Source: Pseudidiomarina woesei (lineage in GTDB: Bacteria > Pseudomonadota > Gammaproteobacteria > Enterobacterales > Alteromonadaceae). Taken from it: a stretch of DNA of 64,000 bases. The notes beneath the pieces are model-generated. The model was not told the origin of the DNA. It saw only the letters and a program-made list of their open reading frames with translations, and searched no databases. Location: the NCBI RefSeq assembly GCF_001418345.1, contig NZ_LIPW01000001.1, positions 594,429 through 658,428 on the forward strand. Reading direction: 5' to 3'. Positions within the stretch are counted from its first letter, which is position 1; each line of letters opens with the position of its first letter. Positions 36,801 to 45,554 of the stretch are shown piece by piece. The position numbers and the translations under genes are program-made.

Positions 36801-37762
36801 GCAATACCCAGTGGTTAACAACGTGGCATAGTGACGGCATTCATGTCAGTAGCCACGAGCTTATGTATTACCGGAGTAAAGTCGGCGCGTTTCAACGTTT
36901 TCGTCGTTTGAACCCGCCACCAAGCCAAACCGGTGCGCTAATGAGCAAATTCAAAGGCCGAGGCATGGAGTTTGACGAGTTTCGTCACTACCAAGCTGGT
37001 GATGATATTCGCGCCATTGACTGGCGTGTTACCGCACGCACAGGTACGCCGCACACCAAGCTATTTCGTGAAGAGCGCGAACGCCCGGTATTTGTGGTGG
37101 TCGATTTAAGCGACAGCATGCACTTTGGTAGCCAATTACTGTTGAAGTCAGTGCAGGCGTGTCACTTAGCTGCTGCGCTTGCGTGGCTTGCTGTAGCTCG
37201 CAACGACCGCATTGGTGCACTCATTTCAACCTCACAAGACGCGGGTACCCAAGGCCACGTTGAGCTGCGCCCACAGGCGCGCCATCATGGTGTGCTCAAC
37301 ATCATTCATCATTTGGTGCAGCAACAAACAACCGCTGTTGCACAGTGGCAGCAACAGCGCGGTACAAGTAACCATTTTCATCACGCATTAGAGCGTCTGC
37401 AACATGTTGCACGCCCAGGTAGCCTAATCTATTTAATTAGTGACTGGCTCAATACCGATGCTTCCACTTGGCGCAGCCTATTAGCGTTGCAGCGTCATTG
37501 TCAGTTGCAAGCGTTTCAAATTATTGACCCACTGGAGTTGGCCATACCCACATCCGTAACCAGTGATCAACTGCCATTAACCAATGACGGCCAACAGGTT
37601 ATTATTGACCCAAGTAATCATCACCAAACCCAAGCGTATGCCAAAGCCATGCAGCAACACCAACAAGCTATGCTTAAGCAATGGCAACAGCTTGGTTTGA
37701 CGGTACAGCAGTTTAGTGCAGCCGAACCTATTGAGCTGCAATGGCCAGGAGTTATCTTGTGA
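36797..37762 (+). CDS. DUF58 domain protein
   Basis: A 321-aa protein with the DUF58 signature GRGMEFDEFRHYQAGDDIRAIDWRVTARTGTPHTKLFREERE near residues 54-95. A VWA-like fold follows, with VVDLSDSMHFG (MIDAS-like DxSxS). It is the constant partner of MoxR ATPases in Bat-type operons. No membrane segment is evident. Its start overlaps moxR (ATGA) and its stop overlaps the next start (TGATG), so the operon is translationally coupled. Confidence 0.92.
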   Translation: MSNTQWLTTWHSDGIHVSSHELMYYRSKVGAFQRFRRLNPPPSQTGALMSKFKGRGMEFDEFRHYQAGDDIRAIDWRVTARTGTPHTKLFREERERPVFVVVDLSDSMHFGSQLLLKSVQACHLAAALAWLAVARNDRIGALISTSQDAGTQGHVELRPQARHHGVLNIIHHLVQQQTTAVAQWQQQRGTSNHFHHALERLQHVARPGSLIYLISDWLNTDASTWRSLLALQRHCQLQAFQIIDPLELAIPTSVTSDQLPLTNDGQQVIIDPSNHHQTQAYAKAMQQHQQAMLKQWQQLGLTVQQFSAAEPIELQWPGVIL

Positions 37763-38247
37763 TGCAACTCGACAACCAAGTTCAGTTACAAGACATTGTC
37801 GCAGCACCGGCGGCCCAGTGGTGGCCGTTAGCACCAGGTTGGTATGTACTAATAACCGCAGCGCTCACGCTTGTGGTACTCAGCTTGTGGCTTTCTATAC
37901 GCGCATTTCAACGTCGTCGTGCGCGTCGGCAAGCATTGCGCCAATTGGCGCAATTGCAACAACAACCAAACCTAGCGCTTCATGACATTTCGCTGTTATT
38001 AAAACAAGCGGCGTTGGCGTACTTCCCTCGTGTTCGTATAAGCAATACCGACAACACAGCCTGGTGGCAGTTTTTACGCAGCCAACTAAGCGCGCGCCAG
38101 CAACAGCGTTATCAAGCTTTAACAGAGGCCCTGCAGCAGGCAGTCTACCAACCTCTGACCGTGCAACAGCAATGGCTACCCGAGTACCTTCACTTTGCTG
38201 AGCTTTGGCTACGCCAAGCCTTACCGCCATCGCGAGGTCAATCATGA
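37762..38247 (+). CDS. DUF4381 membrane protein
   Basis: A 161-aa protein that begins LQDIVAAPAAQWWPLAPGW, the conserved opening of DUF4381, then a single membrane helix (about 30-50) and a basic cytoplasmic domain with Gln-rich helices. Such genes lie between DUF58 and the first VWA gene in many gammaproteobacteria. AGGAG lies 11 bp before the ATG; a GTG one codon earlier has better spacing. The following gene starts inside its stop (ATGA). Confidence 0.87.
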   Translation: MQLDNQVQLQDIVAAPAAQWWPLAPGWYVLITAALTLVVLSLWLSIRAFQRRRARRQALRQLAQLQQQPNLALHDISLLLKQAALAYFPRVRISNTDNTAWWQFLRSQLSARQQQRYQALTEALQQAVYQPLTVQQQWLPEYLHFAELWLRQALPPSRGQS

Positions 38248-39230
38248 TTGATTTTGTTTGGTTATGGGCGCTAATACTGTGGCCGCTGCCATTTATCTAT
38301 CGTTATATACGTAAACCACGGCAAGCGCGTCAGCAACCACTGGCAGTGGCTGTGCTGCCTAGTCTTGCTTCGGCCAACTACAGCTTTAAAGCAAGCCGTT
38401 GGCAACTCGTTACAGGCTTGGTTATTTGGACATTATTAGTACTTGCCCTCATGCGCCCACAATGGCTAGGCGAACCCGTCGCTGCGCGCAACGACGCGCG
38501 TGAAATGATGATTGCAGTCGACTTATCCGGCAGTATGGAAATTGCTGACATGGAAATCAACGGCGAGCAAGTTGACCGCTTAACCATGCTGAAACATGTC
38601 ATGAGCGACTTCATTGAACGGCGCATAGGTGACCGCTTGGGGCTAATTCTGTTTGCCGATACCGCCTACGTACAAGCCCCCATGACCTTTGACCGCGCGA
38701 CTGTGCAACGCATGCTCGACGAAACTGTATTGCGCCTCATCGGCGAGCGAACCGCCATTGGTGACGCCATTGCGCTTGCGGTAAAACGCTTTGCCGCACG
38801 CCCAGACACCAATAAAATTTTAGTCTTGGTCACCGACGGCCAGAACACTGCTGGTCAAGTGTCACCCGATCAGGCACTGCAGCTTGCGAAATATCATGGC
38901 GTCAAAATTTACACCATTGGCGTAGGAGCCGAGGAAATTGTCGTGGATGGCTTTTTCGGGCAACGTCGTGTGAACCCAAGCCGAGATCTTGACGAAGCTA
39001 TGCTGAGCCAACTCGCTAACGAAACCGGCGGTGCCTATTTTCGTGCGCGCAGCACTGAAGAGTTGGCAGAAATTTATACTGAACTAGACGCTTTTGAGCC
39101 GGTACAAGGCGAGCAACAATTACGCCGCCCGCAAACTGCTCTCTATTTTTGGCCGCTTGGCGCAGCGTGGCTTATCATGATAGCCCTGTTTGCTGTCTAT
39201 ACGATAAACAGCAGGAGGCAACATGGCTGA
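38244..39230 (+). CDS. VWA-domain membrane protein, BatA type
   Basis: A 328-aa protein: N-terminal membrane helices (about 3-20 and 50-70), a VWA domain with complete MIDAS (DLSGSME, then a conserved Thr and TDGQN, about 88-285) and a C-terminal helix (about 305-325). BatA-like proteins present a metal-dependent adhesion domain on the outer face of the inner membrane and probably pair with the next VWA protein. I place the start at the ATG overlapping the previous stop. Confidence 0.92.
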   Translation: MIDFVWLWALILWPLPFIYRYIRKPRQARQQPLAVAVLPSLASANYSFKASRWQLVTGLVIWTLLVLALMRPQWLGEPVAARNDAREMMIAVDLSGSMEIADMEINGEQVDRLTMLKHVMSDFIERRIGDRLGLILFADTAYVQAPMTFDRATVQRMLDETVLRLIGERTAIGDAIALAVKRFAARPDTNKILVLVTDGQNTAGQVSPDQALQLAKYHGVKIYTIGVGAEEIVVDGFFGQRRVNPSRDLDEAMLSQLANETGGAYFRARSTEELAEIYTELDAFEPVQGEQQLRRPQTALYFWPLGAAWLIMIALFAVYTINSRRQHG

Positions 39231-41034
39231 GTTTCACTTTATTCGCCCGTGGTGGTTAGCTGGGGCCGTCGTTGTTGTCATACTCGGCTTCATTGCTTGG
39301 CGTTTTTGCCAGTCTCAACGTGGCTGGGCACGCATTATTCCAGATCATTTGCGTCACGTGTTGTTACCGTCTGATAAATCAATGTCGCTACGCTGGCCAC
39401 TAGTCATTATCAGCAGCGCGTTAACCTTAACGTGCGTTGCGTTAGCTGGGCCAACCTGGCAACGCTTGCCACAACCGGTATATAACCTACAAGCGGGTTC
39501 TGTGGTGATTATGGACATGTCGTTGTCGGTTTACAGCACCGATATAAGCCCGAACCGGCTCAGCCAGATGCGTTTCAAAGCAACTGACTTAGTCCGCGAT
39601 AAACTTGATGGAGAAATTGGTCTCGTAGCCTATGCGGCTGATGCATTTACCATTAGCCCGTTGACCAGTGACGGAGCGAATTTAGGCAACCTTATTCGCG
39701 CATTAAGCCCTGACATTATGCCAAACCTCGGCAGCGCCCCGCTGCGTGCGTTAAATTTGGCCGACCAATTATTGCGCGACGCCGGCCACGCCGAAGGTGA
39801 CATCTACTGGCTTACCGACGGCATAGATAGTCGCGATGTGATTGATATTAATGACTTTATTAGTCGCACCAATCACCGTATTAACGTGTTAGCCGTGGGC
39901 ACCGCAGAAGGTGCGCCTATTCAACTGCCAGATGGCCGAATGCTGCGTGATAGAGCAGATAATATAGTCATTCCGCAGTTAATTACCGGCAATTTAGAAA
40001 CCCTGGCCCAGCGCAGCGGCGGCCGTTTTGCTGTGGTGCAGTCCGATCAAGAAGACATCAACTACCTTTCTAGTTTGCCGCCTCGCACTCGCGAAGGCGA
40101 AGCGTCGCAACTTCAAGCAGGCGACCAATGGCTTGATCAAGGTGCCTGGTTTATTCCAATCATTATGTTACTGTTGCTCCCCCTAGCTCGGCGCGGCATT
40201 CTTGTCGGCTTCGTTGCTATTGTGGCGATTGGTCTGGGTAGCTATTCACCAAGTTTACTCGCGGCAGAACGCGAGCCCTTAAACTGGCAGGAACAACTTT
40301 GGCAAACGCCCTACCAACAGGCTGACCAGGCGCTACGCAACGGCGATTACGAAACAGCCGCGGCTATTGCACAAGACCCTTGGCAGCGCGGCACCGCAAA
40401 TTACCGTGCGGGTAACTATGATCAAGCGCTGGTTGATTTTTCCCAGTTAGACAGTGCCGAAGGCTTTTATAATCAGGGCAATGCACTCATGCAAATGCAG
40501 CGCTATGATGAAGCAGCAAATGCCTACGACGCCGCTTTAAAGCGCCGACCAAACTGGCCAGCAGCACAACAAAACCGCGAGCTGGCCGAGCAATTAAAAA
40601 AACAACAAGAACAGCAACAGCAGCAAGGCGAACAAAAGGGTCAGCAACAAACTGGTCAGCAATCGTCAAATCAACAGTCTGGCCGGCAAGGTGACAGCAA
40701 TTCAGAACAAGGCAGCGACACCACCGAACAAACAGAAGCGTCATCGACGAGTCCTGCTGACGAACAGCAACAACGGCAACAAGAACAACAACAAGATCAA
40801 CAACAAGAATCTGAAGCAGGCAAGCAACAGCAATCAGCCGAAAATGGTGAGCAAAAACAGCCGCTGAACAGCGCTTCAGGCGACCCGACTAGCGAAGAAA
40901 TGCAGCAACAAATGCAACAGTGGCTAAATCGTATTGAAGATAATCCAGCAGAGCTATTGCGGCAAAAAATGCGTTATGAAGCCCAACAACGCCGTCGACA
41001 AAACCTAACACCAGGAGTAGAGAAACAGTGGTAA
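39223..41034 (+). CDS. VWA + TPR membrane protein (BatB-BatC fusion type)
   Basis: A 603-aa protein. Membrane helices at about 10-27 and 58-76, a VWA domain with MIDAS DMSLSV (about 80-290), two hydrophobic segments (about 308-345), TPR-like repeats (about 365-455; GNYDQALVDFSQ, GNALMQMQRYDEAANAYDAALKRRP), then a ~100-residue Gln/Ser/Glu linker (about 455-555) and a basic tail. It combines what Bacteroidetes carry as separate BatB and BatC. The Gln-rich stretch may be length-variable. Overlaps the BatA gene by 8 bp. Confidence 0.92.
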   Translation: MAEFHFIRPWWLAGAVVVVILGFIAWRFCQSQRGWARIIPDHLRHVLLPSDKSMSLRWPLVIISSALTLTCVALAGPTWQRLPQPVYNLQAGSVVIMDMSLSVYSTDISPNRLSQMRFKATDLVRDKLDGEIGLVAYAADAFTISPLTSDGANLGNLIRALSPDIMPNLGSAPLRALNLADQLLRDAGHAEGDIYWLTDGIDSRDVIDINDFISRTNHRINVLAVGTAEGAPIQLPDGRMLRDRADNIVIPQLITGNLETLAQRSGGRFAVVQSDQEDINYLSSLPPRTREGEASQLQAGDQWLDQGAWFIPIIMLLLLPLARRGILVGFVAIVAIGLGSYSPSLLAAEREPLNWQEQLWQTPYQQADQALRNGDYETAAAIAQDPWQRGTANYRAGNYDQALVDFSQLDSAEGFYNQGNALMQMQRYDEAANAYDAALKRRPNWPAAQQNRELAEQLKKQQEQQQQQGEQKGQQQTGQQSSNQQSGRQGDSNSEQGSDTTEQTEASSTSPADEQQQRQQEQQQDQQQESEAGKQQQSAENGEQKQPLNSASGDPTSEEMQQQMQQWLNRIEDNPAELLRQKMRYEAQQRRRQNLTPGVEKQW

Positions 41035-42779
41035 TGAGTCATTTACGACAAAGTTTTATAGGGTTTATCTGCTTTCTACTCTGCGCTAACTTTGCTATTG
41101 CACAAGAGTTAGACGTTGTTGCGAGTGTTGACAAAAACCCAATTGTGCAAAGCGAACCCTTTACCCTAACCGTCACCGTCAACGACGACGTGCCCCAATC
41201 TGCTTGGAACCCCGAACAAGCATTATCGGAATTTCGAGTGTTAAATACACGCTCAGCACGGCGCACCAGTGTAGTAAATGGCGTAAGCAGCCGTACCACG
41301 TCTTTTGTCGTAACCTTACAAGCACCGCCAACGCCTGGCACTGTGCGTATTCCGCCCATTACCATTAATAATGTCAGCAGCAATGCCATTGAGCTTAAAA
41401 TTTTAGACGCCCAAGCAGCTACCGACGAGCTTGAGCAACGCCCAGCGTTTATTCGAACCAGTGTTGAGTCCAGTCAAGTATACGTGCAGCAACAGTTCAA
41501 GCTCATTGCGCGCTTGTACCTTAGCGCTAACCTGCTTAGTGGCAACCTTGTCGCGCCAACCCTTGAATTAGCTGAAGTTCGGCAGTTTGGTAAAGACGAA
41601 GAGTCGTATGAAATTATAAACGGTAAACGCTACCAAGTATTTCAGCGCACCTACTTAATCACGCCCCAGCGCTCCGGCGACTTCACCATTGAAGGGCCCA
41701 TGTTCGACGGGCAAATAAGCCGCGAAACAAGTCGCTCAGTGTTTTCATCAATTGCAGCAACGCAGCCGGTTAGTACTATAGCGCCTGCAACAAAAATCAC
41801 GGTACTACCGCGCCCTGAGAATTGGCAAGGGCACTGGTTGCCTTCCGAACTCGTTAGTGTGAGTGTTGAACAAATGAATACGCAAGCTGACATTGCGGTT
41901 GGCCAACCGATTACGCTTCAATACCGCTTAACCGCTATTGGGGTTACGCCAGAGCAGTTACCAAGAGTAGGTATTAGTGAGCTTGAGCAGGCGTCCGTTT
42001 ACCCAGAAGCACCAGAACTCAATAGTACGGTTCGTAACGGGCGTGTCATTGCACAACGAACCGAAACTATCGCAGTGATTCCGCGCCAAAGCGGTGAATT
42101 AACTATACCGGCCGTTAATTTAACGTACTTCAATACCCGCTTGAACCGCCCTGAGTCAGCGACTAGCGAAGCGCTAACCTTTAACATCAAGCCGGCTGAA
42201 GGGCTGCAACAGGATATTGCCCACACGCAGAGTCCGGTGACACAGCAATCAACGCAACCACAAAACACACAGGCGCAGTCGTCACCAGCCACCCAGCCTG
42301 TTATGCAGCCAGAACAACAAGTAAATAATCATTATTTTCTTCTCGCCATCATATTTGCTGGGTTGTGGCTTATTACACTTGCCCTGTGGGCTTGGTGGTG
42401 GTTCCGTTCTAGCATACGCAACAATGCGCCGTCGCCAGCTGTGCTGGTAGAAAACCAAGAACACAAACATAGTTGGGCAGCACTTGAGCACGCCGCCAAG
42501 CAAAATAACGCACCTGCTACTGACAAGGCCTTACGGCATTGGCTAAGCGCCCGTTATTCAGTCAGCGTTACTGATTTGAATCAAGTGGCTGAGTTTTATG
42601 ACCACCCACCGCTAAGCAGCCAAATTGAGCACTTACAACGCTCACGTTATGCGGGAAAAGATATTTCATGGCAAGAAGGAAAGGCTCTCATTCGGGCACT
42701 GAAAGCAGCTGAAAAAATTCGTAAAAAAGCAGAGAACGCGCCAAAAGAATCGGCTTTGCCCGACCTTTACCCGAGTTAA
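41034..42779 (+). CDS. BatD-family protein
   Basis: A 581-aa protein with signal peptide (about 1-25, cleavage near AIAQ-E). A long beta-rich periplasmic region follows (VVASVDKNPIVQSEPFTLTVTV opening, typical of BatD 'oxygen tolerance' proteins). A Gln/Thr linker (about 400-430), one membrane helix (about 437-460) and a cytoplasmic helical domain complete it. It ends the MoxR-Bat operon. The start shares TAATG with the preceding stop; a GTG two codons upstream is possible. The role of the system is unproven; envelope stress is often proposed. Confidence 0.9.
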   Translation: MSHLRQSFIGFICFLLCANFAIAQELDVVASVDKNPIVQSEPFTLTVTVNDDVPQSAWNPEQALSEFRVLNTRSARRTSVVNGVSSRTTSFVVTLQAPPTPGTVRIPPITINNVSSNAIELKILDAQAATDELEQRPAFIRTSVESSQVYVQQQFKLIARLYLSANLLSGNLVAPTLELAEVRQFGKDEESYEIINGKRYQVFQRTYLITPQRSGDFTIEGPMFDGQISRETSRSVFSSIAATQPVSTIAPATKITVLPRPENWQGHWLPSELVSVSVEQMNTQADIAVGQPITLQYRLTAIGVTPEQLPRVGISELEQASVYPEAPELNSTVRNGRVIAQRTETIAVIPRQSGELTIPAVNLTYFNTRLNRPESATSEALTFNIKPAEGLQQDIAHTQSPVTQQSTQPQNTQAQSSPATQPVMQPEQQVNNHYFLLAIIFAGLWLITLALWAWWWFRSSIRNNAPSPAVLVENQEHKHSWAALEHAAKQNNAPATDKALRHWLSARYSVSVTDLNQVAEFYDHPPLSSQIEHLQRSRYAGKDISWQEGKALIRALKAAEKIRKKAENAPKESALPDLYPS

Positions 42780-42810
42780 TACTCGTAACGCTAGAGAGTT
42801 CAAATAAGCA

Positions 42811-42849
42811 AAAAAATCCGTAAACAGATTGCCTGTCTACGGATTTTTT
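42811..42849. terminator. Bidirectional terminator between batD and ppiD
   Basis: AAAAAATCCGTA (42811-42822) and TACGGATTTTTT (42838-42849) form a 12-bp stem, extended by ACAG/CTGT inside. The A and T flanks make it an intrinsic terminator on both strands for the two convergent genes. Confidence 0.9.
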
Positions 42850-42872
42850 CGTTCTTCACACTTAATGAAGTT

Positions 42873-44765
42873 TTATTCTTGGCTAGCTTGATCTGTGTTG
42901 GCGTTAAGCAATAGCTCAACATCGGCCTCAGCACGCAAGGCTTCAACGAATGCGCCATAACCTTGTTGGGTGAAGCTATTCACCAATTGGTCAGTTAACT
43001 GAGCCTGCATGGCCTCGTCAACTTCACCAACGGTTGCACTGGTTAATTGCACCACCGCCAATGCACCGCTATTCAACTCGGTAACCGCCACTTGCACGCC
43101 TTCGTCACTTGGCACAGCTTGCTCAAACAGGCTTTGCACTACGGCACGAGGCAATTCAGTGTTACGGCGATCAACGCTATCAATTGCGGCCATTTGTACG
43201 TCACTCGTCTCACCAGCGCGCAACGCTGCTGCTAATGCGTCAGCGTCTTCACGAGCGGCCGCTTGAGCTTTTTCAGTACGAACGTTATCAAGCACTTGTG
43301 CACGAACCTCATCAAGTGGTTTCACACTCGCGGCTTGATAGTCTAACACCCGCACGATAACCGCTTGCGTGTCACTGGTTTCAATTAAGTCACTGTTCAA
43401 GCCTTCAGCAATAAAGTCTTGGTTGAACACTTGCTGCAAGGCTGCAGGGTTATTCAATGCGGTAGGCGCGTTGTTGCGATTAAACCAGCTGGTAGTACGA
43501 ACGGTTAAACCTGTTTCGTCAGCAACCGCTTGCAACGTGTCTGGCACATCAAAAGCTAACTCCGATGCTTTTTGTTGCAACTCGTAATAAGCCTGTTTAA
43601 CGCGTTCTTCGCGCATCTCACTGACTATTTCATCACGCACTTCTTCGTATGACGTCGAAGAGCCTTTCTCAATGTCAGTGAGTTTAATAACATGGTACCC
43701 AAACGATGTACTCACAACGCCAGAAATATCACCTACTTCTTGCAACGCGAATGCAGCTTCGTCGAATTCTGGATCCATAAGACCTTTTTCAAGGAATTCT
43801 AAATCACCGCCGGTTTCGGCTGTGAAAATATCATCAGAATATTCAGCGGCTAACTCAGCGAAATCAGCGCCTTCAGTAAGTTTGGTTAAAACCTCCTGAG
43901 CTTCCGCACGTGCGGCTTCATCGTCGCCTTCAATAAGAATATGCGAGAACCGATAGCGGTCTGGTGTTTCGTAGCCAGCGCGGTTCTGCTCGAACCATTC
44001 GCGAACCACTGTCTCGTCAATTTCGATAGACTCGGCTAACGTATCAGCATCTAACGCTACAAACTCAACTTTTACCTGCTCGGGCACGTTGAAGCGCGAC
44101 TGATTCGCGTCATACCACTGGGCAATTTCTTCGTCAGTGACTTCAACAGTGCTTAAGTAGTTGGCTAGCTCAAAGGTTGCATAAGCACCGCTGCGTTGTT
44201 GGTTCAACAGCTGTTGTACAGCAGAGGCTTCCGTTGGTAACGCAAATTGCGTTTCGACAATGGCCTGCAATAGCTGCGTACGAGCTAGGTCGCGACGCAT
44301 GAGCTCGGCGAAACCATCTGGCGTGTAACCTAAGCCATTCAGTGTCATTTGATATGTTTGATTATCAAATTGACCAGCCACTTGAAACGCTGCAATGTTG
44401 CGAATAGCCGCTTTCACTTGTTCATCTGAAACGCGCAAGCCCGCATCACGTGCGTACAACTCAACCACTTTTTGATTAACTAAATCATTAAGCACTTGGC
44501 TGCGTAAACGTTGATTGAATGCCGGATCAGCGGCTAAAGTCGCGTAAAAATCGCCCAACTGCTGTTGCTGACGCGAGCGCTCATTCTCCACCGCGCGGTC
44601 AAACTCTACGCGAGTAATTTCTTCGCCATTAACTTTTGCAACTGCAGGCTCCGGTTGGTTGGTGATGTAACCACCAATACCGGCTAACGCAAAGGTTAAC
44701 GCAATTAAAACCAACAGGGCTTTAATAACGATGCTTTGCGATCCTTCTCTTATCCTGTCCAACAT
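42873..44765 (-). CDS. ppiD: Peptidyl-prolyl isomerase-like chaperone PpiD
   Basis: A periplasmic chaperone at the Sec translocon exit. The 630-aa protein (E. coli 623) has one N-terminal membrane anchor (about 13-35, VIKALLVLIALTFALAGIGGYI), a SurA-N-like region, one PPIC parvulin domain (about 265-365; YRFSHILIEGDDEAARAEAQEVL to SFGYHVIKLTDI), and a C-terminal extension. It lies downstream of hupB, as in E. coli, but with tRNA-Asp and a terminator between. Confidence 0.95.
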   Translation of the reverse strand: MLDRIREGSQSIVIKALLVLIALTFALAGIGGYITNQPEPAVAKVNGEEITRVEFDRAVENERSRQQQQLGDFYATLAADPAFNQRLRSQVLNDLVNQKVVELYARDAGLRVSDEQVKAAIRNIAAFQVAGQFDNQTYQMTLNGLGYTPDGFAELMRRDLARTQLLQAIVETQFALPTEASAVQQLLNQQRSGAYATFELANYLSTVEVTDEEIAQWYDANQSRFNVPEQVKVEFVALDADTLAESIEIDETVVREWFEQNRAGYETPDRYRFSHILIEGDDEAARAEAQEVLTKLTEGADFAELAAEYSDDIFTAETGGDLEFLEKGLMDPEFDEAAFALQEVGDISGVVSTSFGYHVIKLTDIEKGSSTSYEEVRDEIVSEMREERVKQAYYELQQKASELAFDVPDTLQAVADETGLTVRTTSWFNRNNAPTALNNPAALQQVFNQDFIAEGLNSDLIETSDTQAVIVRVLDYQAASVKPLDEVRAQVLDNVRTEKAQAAAREDADALAAALRAGETSDVQMAAIDSVDRRNTELPRAVVQSLFEQAVPSDEGVQVAVTELNSGALAVVQLTSATVGEVDEAMQAQLTDQLVNSFTQQGYGAFVEALRAEADVELLLNANTDQASQE

Positions 44766-44827
44766 ATCTACTAAACCTCAATTATTCCCAGTCGTTGGGC
44801 GGGTATTATATCTTCTTCTTGAGCAAA

Positions 44828-44860
44828 AAAATAACCCGAAGACAAGCTTCGGGTTATTTT
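44828..44860 (-). terminator. Terminator after tRNA-Asp
   Basis: AAAATAACCCGAAG (44828-44841) and CTTCGGGTTATTTT (44847-44860) form a perfect 14-bp stem with a 5-nt loop, flanked by T/A runs on both strands. It ends the hupB/tRNA transcript 11 bp after the tRNA. Confidence 0.92.
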
Positions 44861-44870
44861 CAGTAATTAC

Positions 44871-44947
44871 TGGCGGAACGGACGGGATTCGAACCCGCGA
44901 CCCCCGGCGTGACAGGCCGGTATTCTAACCAGCTGAACTACCGCTCC
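44871..44947 (-). tRNA. tRNA-Asp (GTC)
   Basis: A 77-nt cloverleaf with encoded CCA. Acceptor GGAGCGG pairs with CCGTTCC, the anticodon loop is CTGTCAC (GTC), and the T arm contains GGTTCGAATCC. The 5' end lies only 7 bp after the hupB stop, so it is probably cut from a hupB-tRNA transcript by RNase P. Confidence 0.97.
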
Positions 44948-44954
44948 GCTTCAA

Positions 44955-45227
44955 TTAATTTACTGAGTCTTTCAGTGCTTTACCAGCTTTGAAAGAAGGT
45001 ACTTTTGCAGCTGCGATTTGAATAGTTTGACCAGTTTGTGGGTTACGGCCAGTGCGAGCTGAACGCTCACGAACACTGAAAGTACCGAAACCAACCAATG
45101 CTACTTGGTCGCCTTTTTTCAAAGCGTCAGTTACCGCTTCGATGAAAGAGTCAAGAGCACGTCCAGCCGCAGCTTTAGAAATTTCTGCTCCGTCTGCAAT
45201 TTTATCAACTAACTGAGACTTGTTCAC
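44955..45227 (-). CDS. hupB: DNA-binding protein HU-beta
   Basis: A 90-aa nucleoid protein that bends DNA as a dimer. It carries the family pattern [25 protein letters not shown] at the N-terminus, the [22 protein letters not shown] arm (about 46-67) with the Pro63 intercalating residue, and the C-terminal helix. Sequence and location after lon match E. coli hupB. Unlike E. coli, the next gene is a tRNA 7 bp downstream. Confidence 0.98.
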   Translation of the reverse strand: MNKSQLVDKIADGAEISKAAAGRALDSFIEAVTDALKKGDQVALVGFGTFSVRERSARTGRNPQTGQTIQIAAAKVPSFKAGKALKDSVN

Positions 45228-45305
45228 AGTATCATCCCCTTAGATTGTTATTATCAGATTTGCATGGTTCCATTGCGTTCTGTTGTTATCAATGGGCCAG
45301 CGAAG

Positions 45306-45334
45306 GTTATAACAAGCTTAAACCAACTGTTCAA
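45306..45334 (-). promoter_or_regulatory. Sigma-70 promoter of hupB
   Basis: TTGAAC (45334-45329), 17 bp, TATAAC (45311-45306), both five of six to consensus. It lies about 80 bp upstream of hupB. The rest of the 327-bp gap to lon holds the hairpin listed next and no gene that I can support. Confidence 0.75.
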
Positions 45335-45492
45335 GCAGTAGTGCACGATTAGCAGACATCTTCCTTATTAATCGTATCACTCAAGTGGCATGCCAGAGAC
45401 TTTATGTGTGAGCGTCTGACCAATCACTTTGACTCTAGGCTACCACAAGATTTGCGATTGAGAACCCTTTTTCACAAATTTTTTAACGAAAG

Positions 45493-45533
45493 AATGCGGC
45501 CTGCAGCCATGTTATGGCTTTCAAGACCGCATT
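45493..45533 (-). terminator. Hairpin after lon
   Basis: AATGCGG (45493-45499) pairs with CCGCATT (45527-45533), and AGCCAT/ATGGCT pairs inside, making a two-part stem. The T content behind it on the minus strand is modest (TTCTTTCG); on the plus strand five T follow. It is the probable lon 3' end. Confidence 0.5.
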
Positions 45534-45554
45534 TTTACGTTGTAAGACGATTTT

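Noticed and set aside
44731-44928. Small reading frame across tRNA-Asp
   Set aside because: It reads the tRNA in antisense (the GTDGIRTRDP-type peptide is a known artefact of tRNA genes).
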